Shown piece by piece: positions 41,463 to 50,617 of a DNA stretch of 64,000 bases (position 1 is its first letter; each line of letters opens with the position of its first letter). The notes beneath the pieces were generated by a model. It did no database searches. It saw only the letters and a list, made by a program, of their open reading frames with translations, and was not told the DNA's origin. The stretch is from Nonomuraea sp. PA05. Lineage in GTDB: Bacteria > Actinomycetota > Actinomycetes > Streptosporangiales > Streptosporangiaceae. The position numbers were made by a program, and so were the translations under genes. Where the stretch lies: positions 62,001 to 126,000 of the forward strand of contig NZ_VSEY01000006.1 in the NCBI RefSeq assembly GCF_008086045.1, given 5' to 3'.

Positions 41463-44072
41463 TCAGTCCTGGCGGCGGGCGCCGAACATGATCTCGTCCC
41501 ACGTCGGCACCGAGGCCCGGCGGCCCCTCGAACCCTTGCGCGCCTGACGGGCGGCCGGGGCAGGCGGGGGAGACGGCACCGGCACCGGCGGCTCCTCCTT
41601 GCCCTCGTCCTTGCCGCCCGCCCGCGCCGCCGGCACCGCGGGAGCGGGCTTGGGCTTGGGCTGGGGCGCGGGAGGCTTCGTCTCCTGTGCGGGCTCCGGC
41701 TCCTGCGCGGGCTCCGTCTTCTGCGCGGGCTCCGGCTCGGGCGCCTTCTTCTCGGGCGCGACCGGCTCCTCGGCTGCGGGCTCGGCGACCACCTGCTTCT
41801 CGGCGGCCGGTGCGGCTTCGGTGACGGCCTTCGTCTCGGCTGCCGCTTCGGTGCTGGCCTGCTTCTCAGCCGCTGCCGCGGGCGGTTCGGTGACGGCGGG
41901 CGGCTCCGTGGTGGCGGGCCGCTCGGTGGCGGTGGGCTCGGTGGCGGTGGGCTCCTCCGGGGCGACCGGCTCCGGCTGAGTCACCGCCGACTGTGCCGAG
42001 GCGGTTGCGGCCGGTGGCTCCGGTGCGGTCGCGGTCGGCTGCTCGGGCGCGGTCGTGGTCGCGGTTGGCTGCGCGGCCGACGGCTGAGCGTCGGTCGGCT
42101 GGCCGGCCGGAGGCTGAGCGTCAGTCGGCTGCGTGGCAACGGGCTGAGCGTCAGTCGGCTGAGCGTCGGTCGGCTGGGCGTCGGTCGGCTGCGTGGCAAC
42201 GGGCTGAGCGTCGGTCGACTGCTCGGCGGGTGCCGGCGCGGGCTCCGAGGCGGAGGCCTGCGCCGGGGTGGTGTCGGTGCTCGCGACGGCTTGGGTCGGT
42301 TCGGCCGCTCCCGCCAGCTCGGCCGCTCCCGCCAGTTCGGCCGCTCCCGCCAGTTCGGCCGCGTCCGCCAGTTCGGCCGCGTCCGCCAGTTCGGCCGCGT
42401 CCGCCGGCTCGACCGCGTCCGCCTGCTTGACGGCTTCGGCCTGCTCGGCGACGTTCGGTGTGGTGGCGTCCGGTGTGGTGGCGCCTGCCGCGGTGGCGTC
42501 TGCCTTCGCGGCGGGAGTGGAGCTTGCGGCGAGTTCGGCCTCGGGCGCCTCGGCCTGCGCAGGCAGAGTGTCCGCCGCCTGCGCCTGTGCCTGCGCCACC
42601 TGCGGCTCGACCCGCGCCACCTGCGGCTGGGGCTCTGGCGCCTGCGGCTGAGCGGGAGTGATTGCCGTCTCGGGCTCCGTCGCGGCTGCGGGCTCCTTGA
42701 CCGTCTCCGCGCCTGCGGTCGCGGCGGCGGGCGCTGCCGGGGTCGGCTCGGCGGGCGGCGGTGTGGTGGCCTGCGGTGCGGTGGCCGGGGCCTCGGGTGC
42801 AGCGGTGGCGGCCGGTTCCGGGGTGGCGGGCGCCCTGAGCTCGGTGGGCACGGCGGCAGAGCTCAGCGCGGGCTCGGCTTGAGCGGCGGGCTCGGTGGCG
42901 GGCCGGGTGTGGGCGGTGGGCTCGGTGGACCCGGTGGGGGTGGCGGGCTCGGTGGACCCGGTGGGGGTGGCGGGCTCGGTGCCCGTCCTGACCGGGGAGG
43001 CGGGCTCCTCGGTGACCGGCTGAGGCACCGGACGGGACTCCACCAGCGACGCGTCAGGCTGAGGCGGCGGCGCGGCGTCGGAACGAGGCGGCGGCGCGAT
43101 GTCGGTACGGGCGTCGGTACGGGTGTCGGGGCGGGACGGTGGCGGGGTGGCCGGAGCGTAGATGGACTCGTGCTCCCCCCTCCCCGACCCGAAGTCGGGC
43201 AACCACGGCGAAGACCCGCCACGACGGGACGAGGTGTCCCCGGGACGGGCATAGCCGGTTTCACGGGCGGGCGGTTCGGGCCGGAAGGGCTCGCGTGCCA
43301 CCGGTTCTTCTCTGGCCGAGGCCGGGGCAGGGGCGGGCGGGGGGGTGAAGGGGACGGCCGGCTCGCCGGGCTCGCCGCGCACCACGGAAGGGAACGCGAG
43401 CGTCTCGGAGGACAGCGGCGGCACCGGCTGCAGCTTGGCCACCCGGGGCGCGAAGGGCGTCACCGTGGTGTCCTCGACGACGGCCGGGTCTGGGTCGAAG
43501 TCGGCGGCCGACAGGCGCATGGCCTCGTCGTCGTGCGGGGTGACGTGCCGCTTGCGCGGGTCGAAGAGCCATTCGGCGTGGCGGGTGTGACCGTTCCACA
43601 CGTAGCCGAGCTTGACCCGCCACAGGCCGTCGTCGCGCTTGGCGGAATCCCAGTCGATCTCGTCGGTGGGGACGCCGCGCCTGGTCAGCCGCTCGGCGAC
43701 GAGCTCGCCGAGGGTGGGGCCAGGGGCGGATTCGCCCGGCATGCGGACGGCGACGCGCTGCGCCTGCTGGGCGACGTACTCCCGCTCCTGGAGCACGGGG
43801 CCCTCGAACCAGCGGACTCGCTCGACCGGGATCCCGGCGGTCGCGGCTATCTCCTCTGCCGTCTCTCCGGCACGGATGCGGGCCTGGATCTCCTTGGGGC
43901 GCAACGGACTCTCCACTTCGATCTCGTACTGGCCGAGACGGGAGAAGTTGCCGCGGACGGCAGCACGGAGCCGGTCGTCCACGGGAAGCGTGAAGCGCGT
44001 ACCCCGTCCGGCAGTAGCCAGCACGAGGTAGGTGCCGTCCTCACTCACCGCGACGAGTCGGAGCTCCTGCAT
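41463..44072 (-). CDS. sepH: Septation protein SepH with expanded linker
   Basis: The N-terminal about 180 residues match SepH/DUF3071: MQELRLVAVSEDGTYLVL, an internal helix-turn-helix with AEEIAATAGIPVERVRWFEGP, then LWRVKLGYVWNGHTRHAEWLFDPRKR. The extreme C-terminus keeps GRRASVPTWDEIMFG. SepH binds and promotes FtsZ assembly in actinobacteria. Between these ends lies about 600 residues of Pro/Ala/Thr/Glu-rich sequence with TDAQP, AELADA and VTEPPA-type repeats. At 869 residues it is over twice the usual 340-400. AAGGGA precedes the ATG. A CRP-type palindrome lies 127 bp upstream. Confidence 0.88.
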   Translation of the reverse strand: MQELRLVAVSEDGTYLVLATAGRGTRFTLPVDDRLRAAVRGNFSRLGQYEIEVESPLRPKEIQARIRAGETAEEIAATAGIPVERVRWFEGPVLQEREYVAQQAQRVAVRMPGESAPGPTLGELVAERLTRRGVPTDEIDWDSAKRDDGLWRVKLGYVWNGHTRHAEWLFDPRKRHVTPHDDEAMRLSAADFDPDPAVVEDTTVTPFAPRVAKLQPVPPLSSETLAFPSVVRGEPGEPAVPFTPPPAPAPASAREEPVAREPFRPEPPARETGYARPGDTSSRRGGSSPWLPDFGSGRGEHESIYAPATPPPSRPDTRTDARTDIAPPPRSDAAPPPQPDASLVESRPVPQPVTEEPASPVRTGTEPATPTGSTEPATPTGSTEPTAHTRPATEPAAQAEPALSSAAVPTELRAPATPEPAATAAPEAPATAPQATTPPPAEPTPAAPAAATAGAETVKEPAAATEPETAITPAQPQAPEPQPQVARVEPQVAQAQAQAADTLPAQAEAPEAELAASSTPAAKADATAAGATTPDATTPNVAEQAEAVKQADAVEPADAAELADAAELADAAELAGAAELAGAAELAGAAEPTQAVASTDTTPAQASASEPAPAPAEQSTDAQPVATQPTDAQPTDAQPTDAQPVATQPTDAQPPAGQPTDAQPSAAQPTATTTAPEQPTATAPEPPAATASAQSAVTQPEPVAPEEPTATEPTATERPATTEPPAVTEPPAAAAEKQASTEAAAETKAVTEAAPAAEKQVVAEPAAEEPVAPEKKAPEPEPAQKTEPAQEPEPAQETKPPAPQPKPKPAPAVPAARAGGKDEGKEEPPVPVPSPPPAPAARQARKGSRGRRASVPTWDEIMFGARRQD
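42307..42414. repeat. 18-bp in-frame repeat within sepH, six copies
   Basis: Six contiguous 18-bp units (GCTCCCGCCAGTTCGGCC or GCGTCCGCCAGTTCGGCC) encode the six-residue AELADA/AELAGA repeat of the SepH linker. The period keeps the frame. Confidence 0.85.
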
Positions 44073-44198
44073 GCGAGTCCCTTCGTCAGCGTCGCCATTC
44101 TTCCCCCGGACCCTTGAGTCTCTCGCGTGTGCCGGTTGCCTGCCAGCACCGTACCCGGCATGTCCGAACATCGCCTTCCTGGGATAGCCCCGGGGCGA

Positions 44199-44214
44199 TG
44201 TGACGCCGGTCACA
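44199..44214. promoter_or_regulatory. CRP-family consensus palindrome upstream of sepH
   Basis: TGTGACGCCGGTCACA fits TGTGA-N6-TCACA exactly, and the flanking A and T extend the symmetry to seven bases per arm. It lies 127 bp upstream of the sepH start and just after the subtilase stop. It is a strong candidate site for an actinobacterial cAMP-receptor protein. Confidence 0.6.
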
Positions 44215-44232
44215 TTTGTGGTGTCCATCCCT

Positions 44233-45180
44233 CTAGAGCCCGCCGTTGCGTACCAGGAGGTTATTTGGCCTCGACGGGTTCTGGCGAATCGCGCCTCGGG
44301 CGGTGGTGCAGTTCAGCCAGGCGGAGAGGGTGGCGGGGTCGGCGTTCGGATGACGTTCGAGATGGCGGGCGGCGACTCCGGCGAGGTACGGGGCGTGGGC
44401 GGAGAAGACCCGGCCGTCGGGCGCGAGGCGGCAGGCGTCGCCGTTGGCGGCGCCGACGACGAACACGCCCGAGCGGACGAGTGAGCGCGCGGACCTGGCG
44501 AGGGCGGGAGAGTCGGCGCCGTCGGTGGACAGGAGCGCGACGGACTGGCCGCGGGCGTGCCGGTGGATCCAGTCGAGCCCCGCCAGCACGTCGGCGAGCG
44601 TGCCCGAGCCGCCGCAGCCGAGCACCCGCACGGAGGCGATGCCCGCCTTGGGGGCGACGGCATGGGTGCGCGCGGCGACGCGGGTGCCGTGGTCGCCGCA
44701 GGCGCGCCCGGTGCCGCCGGTGGCGTCGAAGGCACGCCAGGCCCGGTCGTCGAGCGCGGGGCGGCGGATGGCGACGCCGCTGTCCACGACGTACACGGTG
44801 GTGCCCGCCCCACCGGCCCGCACCGATGGGGCGCGTTCCGTGGAGCGCACGGCCATGGGGTGGATCTGGCGGTCCGGCTCGATGGTGCGCACGCGCGAGT
44901 CGGCGCGCAGCTCGTCCAGCTCGCCCTGGGTGAGGAAGGTGGCGAAGCCGGGCAGCGCGGAGGTGTAGTAGCGGCGCACCCGCCACCGCACCTCGCCGAC
45001 GAGGTCGCGGGCGGCCTCCCGGTCACGGGCGGTGACGATGTAGGGCCGGGCGGGCTCCGGCTGTTCGGGGTGCAGGGAAAGTCCCGCAGCGGGTGTCATG
45101 GCGAGAGGGACGGCGGTCGTGGCGGCCGTTGCCACGGCCGCGGCGAGGTATACGGAGGGCAGGCCGAGTCGTCGGGGCAC
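44233..45180 (-). CDS. Degenerate S8 (subtilase) family protein
   Basis: The 315-residue exported-type protein has an I9-like propeptide (about 45-105; YIVTARDREAARDL). The subtilase domain has Asp133 (VYVVDSGV), His164 (CGDHGTRVA) and Asn246 (VVGAANGDAC). The catalytic Ser block should read GTSMAxPHVAG but is FSAHAPYLAG, with Ser260. Only 14 residues separate Asn246 and Ser260, against 66 in subtilisin, so about 50 residues are missing in-frame. Activity is doubtful. It may be a decaying protease or a repurposed binding protein. The start is GTG 45180. Confidence 0.7.
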   Translation of the reverse strand: MPRRLGLPSVYLAAAVATAATTAVPLAMTPAAGLSLHPEQPEPARPYIVTARDREAARDLVGEVRWRVRRYYTSALPGFATFLTQGELDELRADSRVRTIEPDRQIHPMAVRSTERAPSVRAGGAGTTVYVVDSGVAIRRPALDDRAWRAFDATGGTGRACGDHGTRVAARTHAVAPKAGIASVRVLGCGGSGTLADVLAGLDWIHRHARGQSVALLSTDGADSPALARSARSLVRSGVFVVGAANGDACRLAPDGRVFSAHAPYLAGVAARHLERHPNADPATLSAWLNCTTARGAIRQNPSRPNNLLVRNGGL

Positions 45181-45293
45181 GAGTGAGAAGGATGCCTGTC
45201 ACGCAGGTCACAGGAACAACAGGACACGCACTCGCGTCTATTCACGAGACAGCTCTTTACCGAACGCATGGCCAGGAAGGACTGATCCGGGGG

Positions 45294-46046
45294 ATGAGCG
45301 GTGAGCAGCGGAAGTTCGAGCTGAGCATGCCGCAGATCCTGGGCAGCGCCCTGGCCGCGGTGACGGCGGCGGTGGCGGCGTCGTATCTGGGCGTGGCGGG
45401 CACGGTGATCGGGGCGGCGGTGGTGAGCGTCGCCAGCACGGTCGCGACGGCCGTCTACACGCACTATCTCAAGCAGACGGGCGAGCGGGTCAAGCAGCAC
45501 GCGCCGCTGAAGAACCGGCGGGGGGAGCCGGTCGAGGAGGAGCGGGACACGACCCTGGTCATGCCCGCGGTCCGGCGGGCGGCGTTCAGGCTGCCGTGGC
45601 TGAAGGTCGGCGCGGCGGCGGCGATCGTGTTCGGCGTGAGCATGGGCGGCATCCTGGTCTACCAGGCGGCGGCCCAGCAGACCGTGCACGAGCAGGTCAC
45701 CGGCAAGACGCCGGCCAAGGCCCAGCAGAAGCGGCAGGAGGAGGAGCAGGCTCCGGCCACCCGGGAGACGCGGACGTGGACGGGGACCGAGGAGCCCGCC
45801 TACCCGGTGCCCGAGACGTTCACCCCGGATCCGACGCCGACTCCGAAGCCCACGCCGAGCGGGTCGCCGAGCGTGCGGCCGACGCCGACGCCCGCGCCGA
45901 CGCCGTCGGACACGGTGGAGCCGTCGCAGGAGGCCACGTCCAGCGCCCCGCCGACCCAAGAGGAGGAGGAGTCCGAGGGGGTGCCGGAGCACGGGGAGCA
46001 CGGGGAGCAGGGCGAGCAGCGGGGGGACGGCGTCCCGGCGAGCTAG
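45294..46046 (+). CDS. Membrane protein with Pro/Thr-rich tail
   Basis: The 250-residue protein begins with a small Ala/Val-rich hydrophobic region (SALAAVTAAVAASYLGVAGT). A second helix follows at about 100-125 (VGAAAAIVFGVSMGGILVYQ). A Gln/Lys/Glu segment and a Pro/Thr/Ser-rich tail (TPDPTPTPKPTPSG) end in acidic repeats. The tail resembles surface-exposed linkers. I recognise no family. The ATG at 45294 follows a purine-rich GGGGG. The stop overlaps the convergent oxidase gene by 4 bp. Confidence 0.65.
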   Translation: MSGEQRKFELSMPQILGSALAAVTAAVAASYLGVAGTVIGAAVVSVASTVATAVYTHYLKQTGERVKQHAPLKNRRGEPVEEERDTTLVMPAVRRAAFRLPWLKVGAAAAIVFGVSMGGILVYQAAAQQTVHEQVTGKTPAKAQQKRQEEEQAPATRETRTWTGTEEPAYPVPETFTPDPTPTPKPTPSGSPSVRPTPTPAPTPSDTVEPSQEATSSAPPTQEEEESEGVPEHGEHGEQGEQRGDGVPAS

Positions 46047-47326
46047 GGGCCGAGGACGGTGTCCAGGTAGGGGTTGGTGAACAGGCGGCCGGGGTCCAGG
46101 CGGTCGCGCAGCGCGGCGAAGTCCGCGAAGCGGGGGTAGACCTTGGCGAGGTAGGCGGCGTCCCTGGTGTGCAGCTTGCCCCAGTGGGGCCGCCCGCCGA
46201 GCCGGGTCATGATCTCCTCGACGCCCTCGAAGTAGGCGGGGTTCGGGGTGGGCCGGTAGACGTGGCAGGCGAGGTAGGCCGACTCCCGCCCGTACGCCGT
46301 GGACAGCCAGGCGTCGCTGGGCGGCGTGACCCGCACCTCCACCGGAAAGGTGATCTTCCAGTCCATCAGCTCGATCAGGTCGCGCGTCTCGCGCAGCGCC
46401 TGTGACAGGCGTTCGCGCGGCACGGCGTACTCCATCTCCAGGAACCGCACGTCCCGCCGCGCGGTGAACGCCTTGTACGACACGTCCACCGACTCGGAGT
46501 CCCCGAGCGCCGCCGCGCTGAGCGCGTTGATCCGGGGGATCAGCTCGGGCAGGCGGGCGCCGAGGGCGCAGGCGGCGCCGAAGACGGTGTTCTCCAGGAA
46601 GACGGTGTCCAGCCAGCGGCGGAAGGCGCCGGGCGGCCTGGCCGGGCCTGGGCTGCGGTTGTTGGTCTTGACCAGGCAGGCTTCGGTGTGCGGCAGCCAG
46701 AAGAAGTCCAGGTGCTCGGCGGTGGTCAGCTCGTCGAGTGAGGCGATGACGTCGCCGAGTGCGAGCTTGCGCCGGCGGTTGTGCAGGAGGAAGGCGGGCT
46801 CGACGCGCAGGGTGACGGCTGTCAGGATGCCGAGCGCGCCCAGCCCGACGCGGGCGGCGTCGAACAGGTCCTCGCCGGGCGCGGCGGAGGCGACGGAGCC
46901 GTCGGCGAGCACCAGCTCCAGCTCGATGACCTGGTCGGCGAGGCCGCCGCTGTCGCGTCCTGTGCCGTGGGTGCCGGTCTGGATGGCGCCGGCGACGGTC
47001 TGCTCGGTGATGTCGCCCATGTTGGCCAGGGCCAGGCCGCGGCTGTCGAGCAGCTCGTTGAGCACCCGCAGGGGTGTGCCCGCCAGCACGGTGACACGGT
47101 CGCCGGACCAGGCCCTGACCCCGGTCAGGGCGTCCGGTTCGAGCATGATCCCGTCGGTGAGCGCGACGCCGGTGAAGGAGTGGCCCGTGCCGGCCATGCG
47201 GACCCGCCGCCCGGTGGCGGCGGCGTCCCGCACGGCGCGCACGACGTCCTCGACCCGGGACGGGGTGCGTACCTCGGCAGGGGTGCCCGACTGGTTGCGC
47301 GCCCAATTAACGAAGGCCACGGGCAC
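46043..47326 (-). CDS. FAD-linked sugar-lactone oxidase (D-arabinono-1,4-lactone oxidase type)
   Basis: The 427-residue protein has the VAO/PCMH-type FAD domain: RVRMAGTGHSFTGVALTDG, with His in the place often used for covalent flavin, GDITEQTVAGAIQTGTHGTG and AARVGLGALGILTAVTLRV. The C-terminal ALO domain ends HWGKLHTRDAAYLAKVYPRF, a family signature. It would oxidise an aldonolactone or alditol. It is probably cytoplasmic. It has a GTG start, and the neighbouring deacetylase is on the same strand 31 bp upstream. Confidence 0.85.
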   Translation of the reverse strand: MPVAFVNWARNQSGTPAEVRTPSRVEDVVRAVRDAAATGRRVRMAGTGHSFTGVALTDGIMLEPDALTGVRAWSGDRVTVLAGTPLRVLNELLDSRGLALANMGDITEQTVAGAIQTGTHGTGRDSGGLADQVIELELVLADGSVASAAPGEDLFDAARVGLGALGILTAVTLRVEPAFLLHNRRRKLALGDVIASLDELTTAEHLDFFWLPHTEACLVKTNNRSPGPARPPGAFRRWLDTVFLENTVFGAACALGARLPELIPRINALSAAALGDSESVDVSYKAFTARRDVRFLEMEYAVPRERLSQALRETRDLIELMDWKITFPVEVRVTPPSDAWLSTAYGRESAYLACHVYRPTPNPAYFEGVEEIMTRLGGRPHWGKLHTRDAAYLAKVYPRFADFAALRDRLDPGRLFTNPYLDTVLGP

Positions 47327-47357
47327 CCCTTCAGTTCCGGTTAGACGCGAACGATAC

Positions 47358-48080
47358 TCACTTCTCCCATCCGGCGGGAACGGGGAAGATGTCGCCGGGT
47401 TCGAGGTTCTCGTTCTTGACCACGTCCGAGACCGTGACCAGGTGGTAGCCCTTGTTCTGCAGCGTCTTGATGAGCGCGGGCATGCCGTCCACCGTCTGCT
47501 TCACCCAGTCGTGCATGAGGATGATCGCGTTCGGCTTGGCCACGGCCAGCGTCTGCTTCTGGATGGCGTCGACGTTCTTGGAGCTCCAGTCCTGCGAGCC
47601 GGCGGTCCACAGGATCATCGGCATGCCGAACTCCGCGGCGATGTCGGCGACCTGGAGATCGGCCATCCCGTACGGCGGGCGCAGCAGCTTGGGCTCGACG
47701 CCCGCCGCCTTCTTCACCGCGTCCTGCGTCTTCTGGATCTCGCTCTTGATCGTCGCCGCCTCGCTCTTGGTGAAGTCGGGGTGGCTGTAGCTGTGGTTGC
47801 CGAGCTCGTGGCCCTCGGCGGCCATGCGCTTGACGTACTGGGGGCGGCTCTTCACGTACTGGCCCTCAAGGAAGAACGTCGCTTTCGCGTCGTACTTCTT
47901 CAGCGTGTCCAGCAGCGTTCCCGCGTACTTGCCCGGGCCGTCGTCGAAGGTCAGCGCGATGCACTTGACCTGCTCGCAGTCGACGGGCTCCTTCTTCGGC
48001 GCCTGGGCGAAGGCCGGCGCGGGAGCAAGGGTGACGCAAACAGCCGCGATAGCTAGAAGTGAACTGATTTGTCGGGACAT
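47358..48080 (-). CDS. Secreted polysaccharide deacetylase (CE4)
   Basis: The 240-residue protein has a signal peptide ending AFA (residue 25) and a NodB domain: motif 1 ALTFDDGPGKYAG, motif 2 HSYSHPDF, motif 3 RPPYGMAD, motif 4 WTAGSQDWSS and motif 5 IILMHDW. These supply the metal-binding Asp and His-His triad and the catalytic base. It would deacetylate chitin-like or peptidoglycan sugars outside the cell. The ATG start is at 48080. Confidence 0.9.
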   Translation of the reverse strand: MSRQISSLLAIAAVCVTLAPAPAFAQAPKKEPVDCEQVKCIALTFDDGPGKYAGTLLDTLKKYDAKATFFLEGQYVKSRPQYVKRMAAEGHELGNHSYSHPDFTKSEAATIKSEIQKTQDAVKKAAGVEPKLLRPPYGMADLQVADIAAEFGMPMILWTAGSQDWSSKNVDAIQKQTLAVAKPNAIILMHDWVKQTVDGMPALIKTLQNKGYHLVTVSDVVKNENLEPGDIFPVPAGWEK

Positions 48081-48134
48081 AACTAGTGCTTCCAGTGTGA
48101 TGGGTGTTGCGAGGGATGTCCCGACCGTAGCGGA

Positions 48135-49337
48135 TCAGCTCTGCGAGGGTGAAGGCGCCGCGGGAAGTCTCAGCAAACCCGAACCTCCGATGCCCACGAC
48201 CACGGCGACGGCCGCGGCGACGATGGAGAACAGGTACGCGTCGGACGCCCCGTACGTCTCGGTGAGCTGCCCGCCCGCCCACGAGCCGAGCGCCACGCCG
48301 AGCGTGATCGCGGTCGAGATCCACGCCATGCCCTCGGTGAGCAGCGACTGCGGCACCAGCCGCTCGGTGAGGGAGAAGCAGGTGATGAGCGTCGGCGAGA
48401 TGGCGAACCCCGCCAGGAACAGCGCCGCCGCCATGACCCCCGGGCTGCCGATGAACAGGATCGGCAGCAGCCCCACCACGAACAGGACCAGCGCCCGGAC
48501 GAACCGGGCGCGCAGCGAGATCCGCCAGCTGCGCGAGCCGAACCAGAGCCCGGACACCATCGACCCGCCCGCGAACGAGGCCAGCAGGAACCCCGAGGCC
48601 CACTTGACGCCCTCCTCCTGGGCGAAGGCCACGGTGATCAGGTCGATGGAGCCGAAGATCGCGCCCAGCGCCAGGGAGACGGCCGCCAGCAGGGCGACGC
48701 CGGGGATCAGGATCGGCGTGCCCCCCGACGACTTGACCAGTTGCACGGGCGGCTGGGTGCGTCGCTGCGCGGCCAGGGCCAGGGAGCCGATCAGCATGCA
48801 GACCAGCGCCACGATCAGACCGGCGTACGGGTTCACGGTGGTCGCGAGCACCGTGACCAGCGCGGGCCCGGTGACGAAGACGACCTCGTCGGCCACCGAC
48901 TCGAACGCGAAGGCGGTGTGCAGCCGGTCCGTGCCGCCGTGGATCACCGACCAGCGGGCCCGCACCATGGAGCCCAGCGACAGCGAGGTGGCGCCGATGA
49001 CCAGCCCGGAGGCGTACAGCGTCCACTCGGGCAGCCCGCTCCCCGCCGAGAGCATGAGAGCGGCCAGCGCCAGCGCGTTGACGATGGCGAACGGGGGGAT
49101 CACCCGGCTCTGCCCGAACCTGTCGGCGAGCCGGCCCGACAGCGGGGCGGCCGCGGCGAAGGCCAGGTTGGAGGCGGCGCCGACGGCGCCGGCGGTGGCG
49201 TAGTTGTCGGTCAGCCCGGTGATCAGCAGGATGACGCCGATGCCGAGCATGGACATCGGCATCCGGCCGAGGAGCCCCGCCAGCACGAACGCCTTCGTGC
49301 CGGGCCTTTCGAACAACCCCCGGTAAGGCCCGACCAC
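48135..49337 (-). CDS. MFS transporter
   Basis: The 400-residue protein has about twelve transmembrane helices with the MFS loop signature LSGRLADRFGQSRVIP between helices 2 and 3. It also has the usual central break near residues 195-215. It resembles drug- or metabolite-efflux members, but the substrate is unknown. It lies 54 bp upstream of the deacetylase gene on the same strand and is divergent from the lytic transglycosylase gene. Confidence 0.82.
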   Translation of the reverse strand: MVGPYRGLFERPGTKAFVLAGLLGRMPMSMLGIGVILLITGLTDNYATAGAVGAASNLAFAAAAPLSGRLADRFGQSRVIPPFAIVNALALAALMLSAGSGLPEWTLYASGLVIGATSLSLGSMVRARWSVIHGGTDRLHTAFAFESVADEVVFVTGPALVTVLATTVNPYAGLIVALVCMLIGSLALAAQRRTQPPVQLVKSSGGTPILIPGVALLAAVSLALGAIFGSIDLITVAFAQEEGVKWASGFLLASFAGGSMVSGLWFGSRSWRISLRARFVRALVLFVVGLLPILFIGSPGVMAAALFLAGFAISPTLITCFSLTERLVPQSLLTEGMAWISTAITLGVALGSWAGGQLTETYGASDAYLFSIVAAAVAVVVGIGGSGLLRLPAAPSPSQS

Positions 49338-49420
49338 GCTGTTTCCCCCTTACTCAAAGCAGCTAACCATTGCGTACATATGTCGGGATCGCAAGTGGTT
49401 TCGGGCTGGCGTGAGTTAAC

Positions 49421-50617
49421 GTGTCCCGAGTGTCCGGTCTTCCCACTGTCCGCGCGGTCATGCTCATGGTCACCGCCGTGCTCGCGGTCACCGCGGCGGC
49501 CGGCGGTGTCGTCGTGATCATGGACGGTGACCTGCTCAGCGCACAGGAGCCGGTACGCGCCAGGCCCCGCGCCACCCCGCTGCGGACGGACGTGGCGGCG
49601 CCCCGCCTCGACCAGCTCGTGCCCACCACCGAGCCGGTCAAGGACTTCGGCGCGGGCGGCCCCGGCGTCACCTCGACACCGGCCCGCGTGCTGGCGATCG
49701 CCCCGGGCACCGTGCCCAAGGAGACCAGGCTCAAGCTGGCCAAGCTCAAGCACGTGCAGAAGGTCACGATCGTCGACGCGGGCGCCGTCAAGGTCTCGGG
49801 CACCGGATTGAACCTGCTGGCCGTCGACCCGTCCGGCTTCCGCTCGTGGACGCCGCAGCCCGTCGCCGACCAGCCCGCCGTGTGGAGCGCGCTGGCCAGG
49901 GGCGAGCTGGTGGCCGACGCGGGCGCGATGCGCAAGTACGGGATGGTGCTGGGCGCCATGTACCAGGTGGACGGCGGGCCCAGGCTGCGCGTCGCGGCCT
50001 CCGCCTCGCTCGGGCTGACCGGCGTGGACGGGCTGGTCAGCGCGGAGGTCGGCAGGACGCTCGGGTTCGCGCAGGGCGTCGCGGTGCTGCTGCACGGCAA
50101 GGAGGGCACGATCGGCGAGGCGGGCGTGCGCAAGCTGCTCGGCAAGGGCGCGCAGGTCGTCGTGCTGGACGCCGCCGCGCGCACCCCCAAGCAGCAGCAG
50201 CCCGCCCAGGAACAGCAGCAGCAGGTCAGCGTGGGACGGCCGAGCAGCTACCTGGAGCTCTACAAGGCCGCCGCCACCCGCTGCCCCGGGCTGTCATGGA
50301 CGGTGCTGGCCGCGATCGGGCAGGTGGAGAGCAGCCACGGCCGCAACAACGGGCCGTCGAGCGCGGGCGCGCTGGGCCCCATGCAGTTCATGCCCGCCAC
50401 CTGGAAGCACTACGGCGTGGACGGCGACGGGGACGGCAAGAAGGACATCTGGAGCCCCTACGACGCCGTGCCCGGCGCGGCGAACTACCTGTGCGCCAAC
50501 AAGGCCGGGCAGGGCGGCGAGAGGCTCCGTAAGGCGATCTGGTTCTACAACCACTCGTGGGACTACGTGAACAAGGTCATGGGGATCGCCCAGGCGTACG
50601 CCAAGACCTACGCGTGA
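49421..50617 (+). CDS. Exported lytic transglycosylase (MltB-like, SLT_2)
   Basis: The 398-residue protein has an N-terminal signal or anchor helix (about 12-34) and a middle region without a clear family (about 80-245). After a Gln-rich linker comes a C-terminal transglycosylase domain: [23 protein letters not shown] with the catalytic Glu, [12 protein letters not shown] and [12 protein letters not shown]. It cleaves peptidoglycan glycan strands. The GTG start is at 49421. Its 3' end overlaps the ferrochelatase end by 10 bp. Confidence 0.85.
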   Translation: MSRVSGLPTVRAVMLMVTAVLAVTAAAGGVVVIMDGDLLSAQEPVRARPRATPLRTDVAAPRLDQLVPTTEPVKDFGAGGPGVTSTPARVLAIAPGTVPKETRLKLAKLKHVQKVTIVDAGAVKVSGTGLNLLAVDPSGFRSWTPQPVADQPAVWSALARGELVADAGAMRKYGMVLGAMYQVDGGPRLRVAASASLGLTGVDGLVSAEVGRTLGFAQGVAVLLHGKEGTIGEAGVRKLLGKGAQVVVLDAAARTPKQQQPAQEQQQQVSVGRPSSYLELYKAAATRCPGLSWTVLAAIGQVESSHGRNNGPSSAGALGPMQFMPATWKHYGVDGDGDGKKDIWSPYDAVPGAANYLCANKAGQGGERLRKAIWFYNHSWDYVNKVMGIAQAYAKTYA

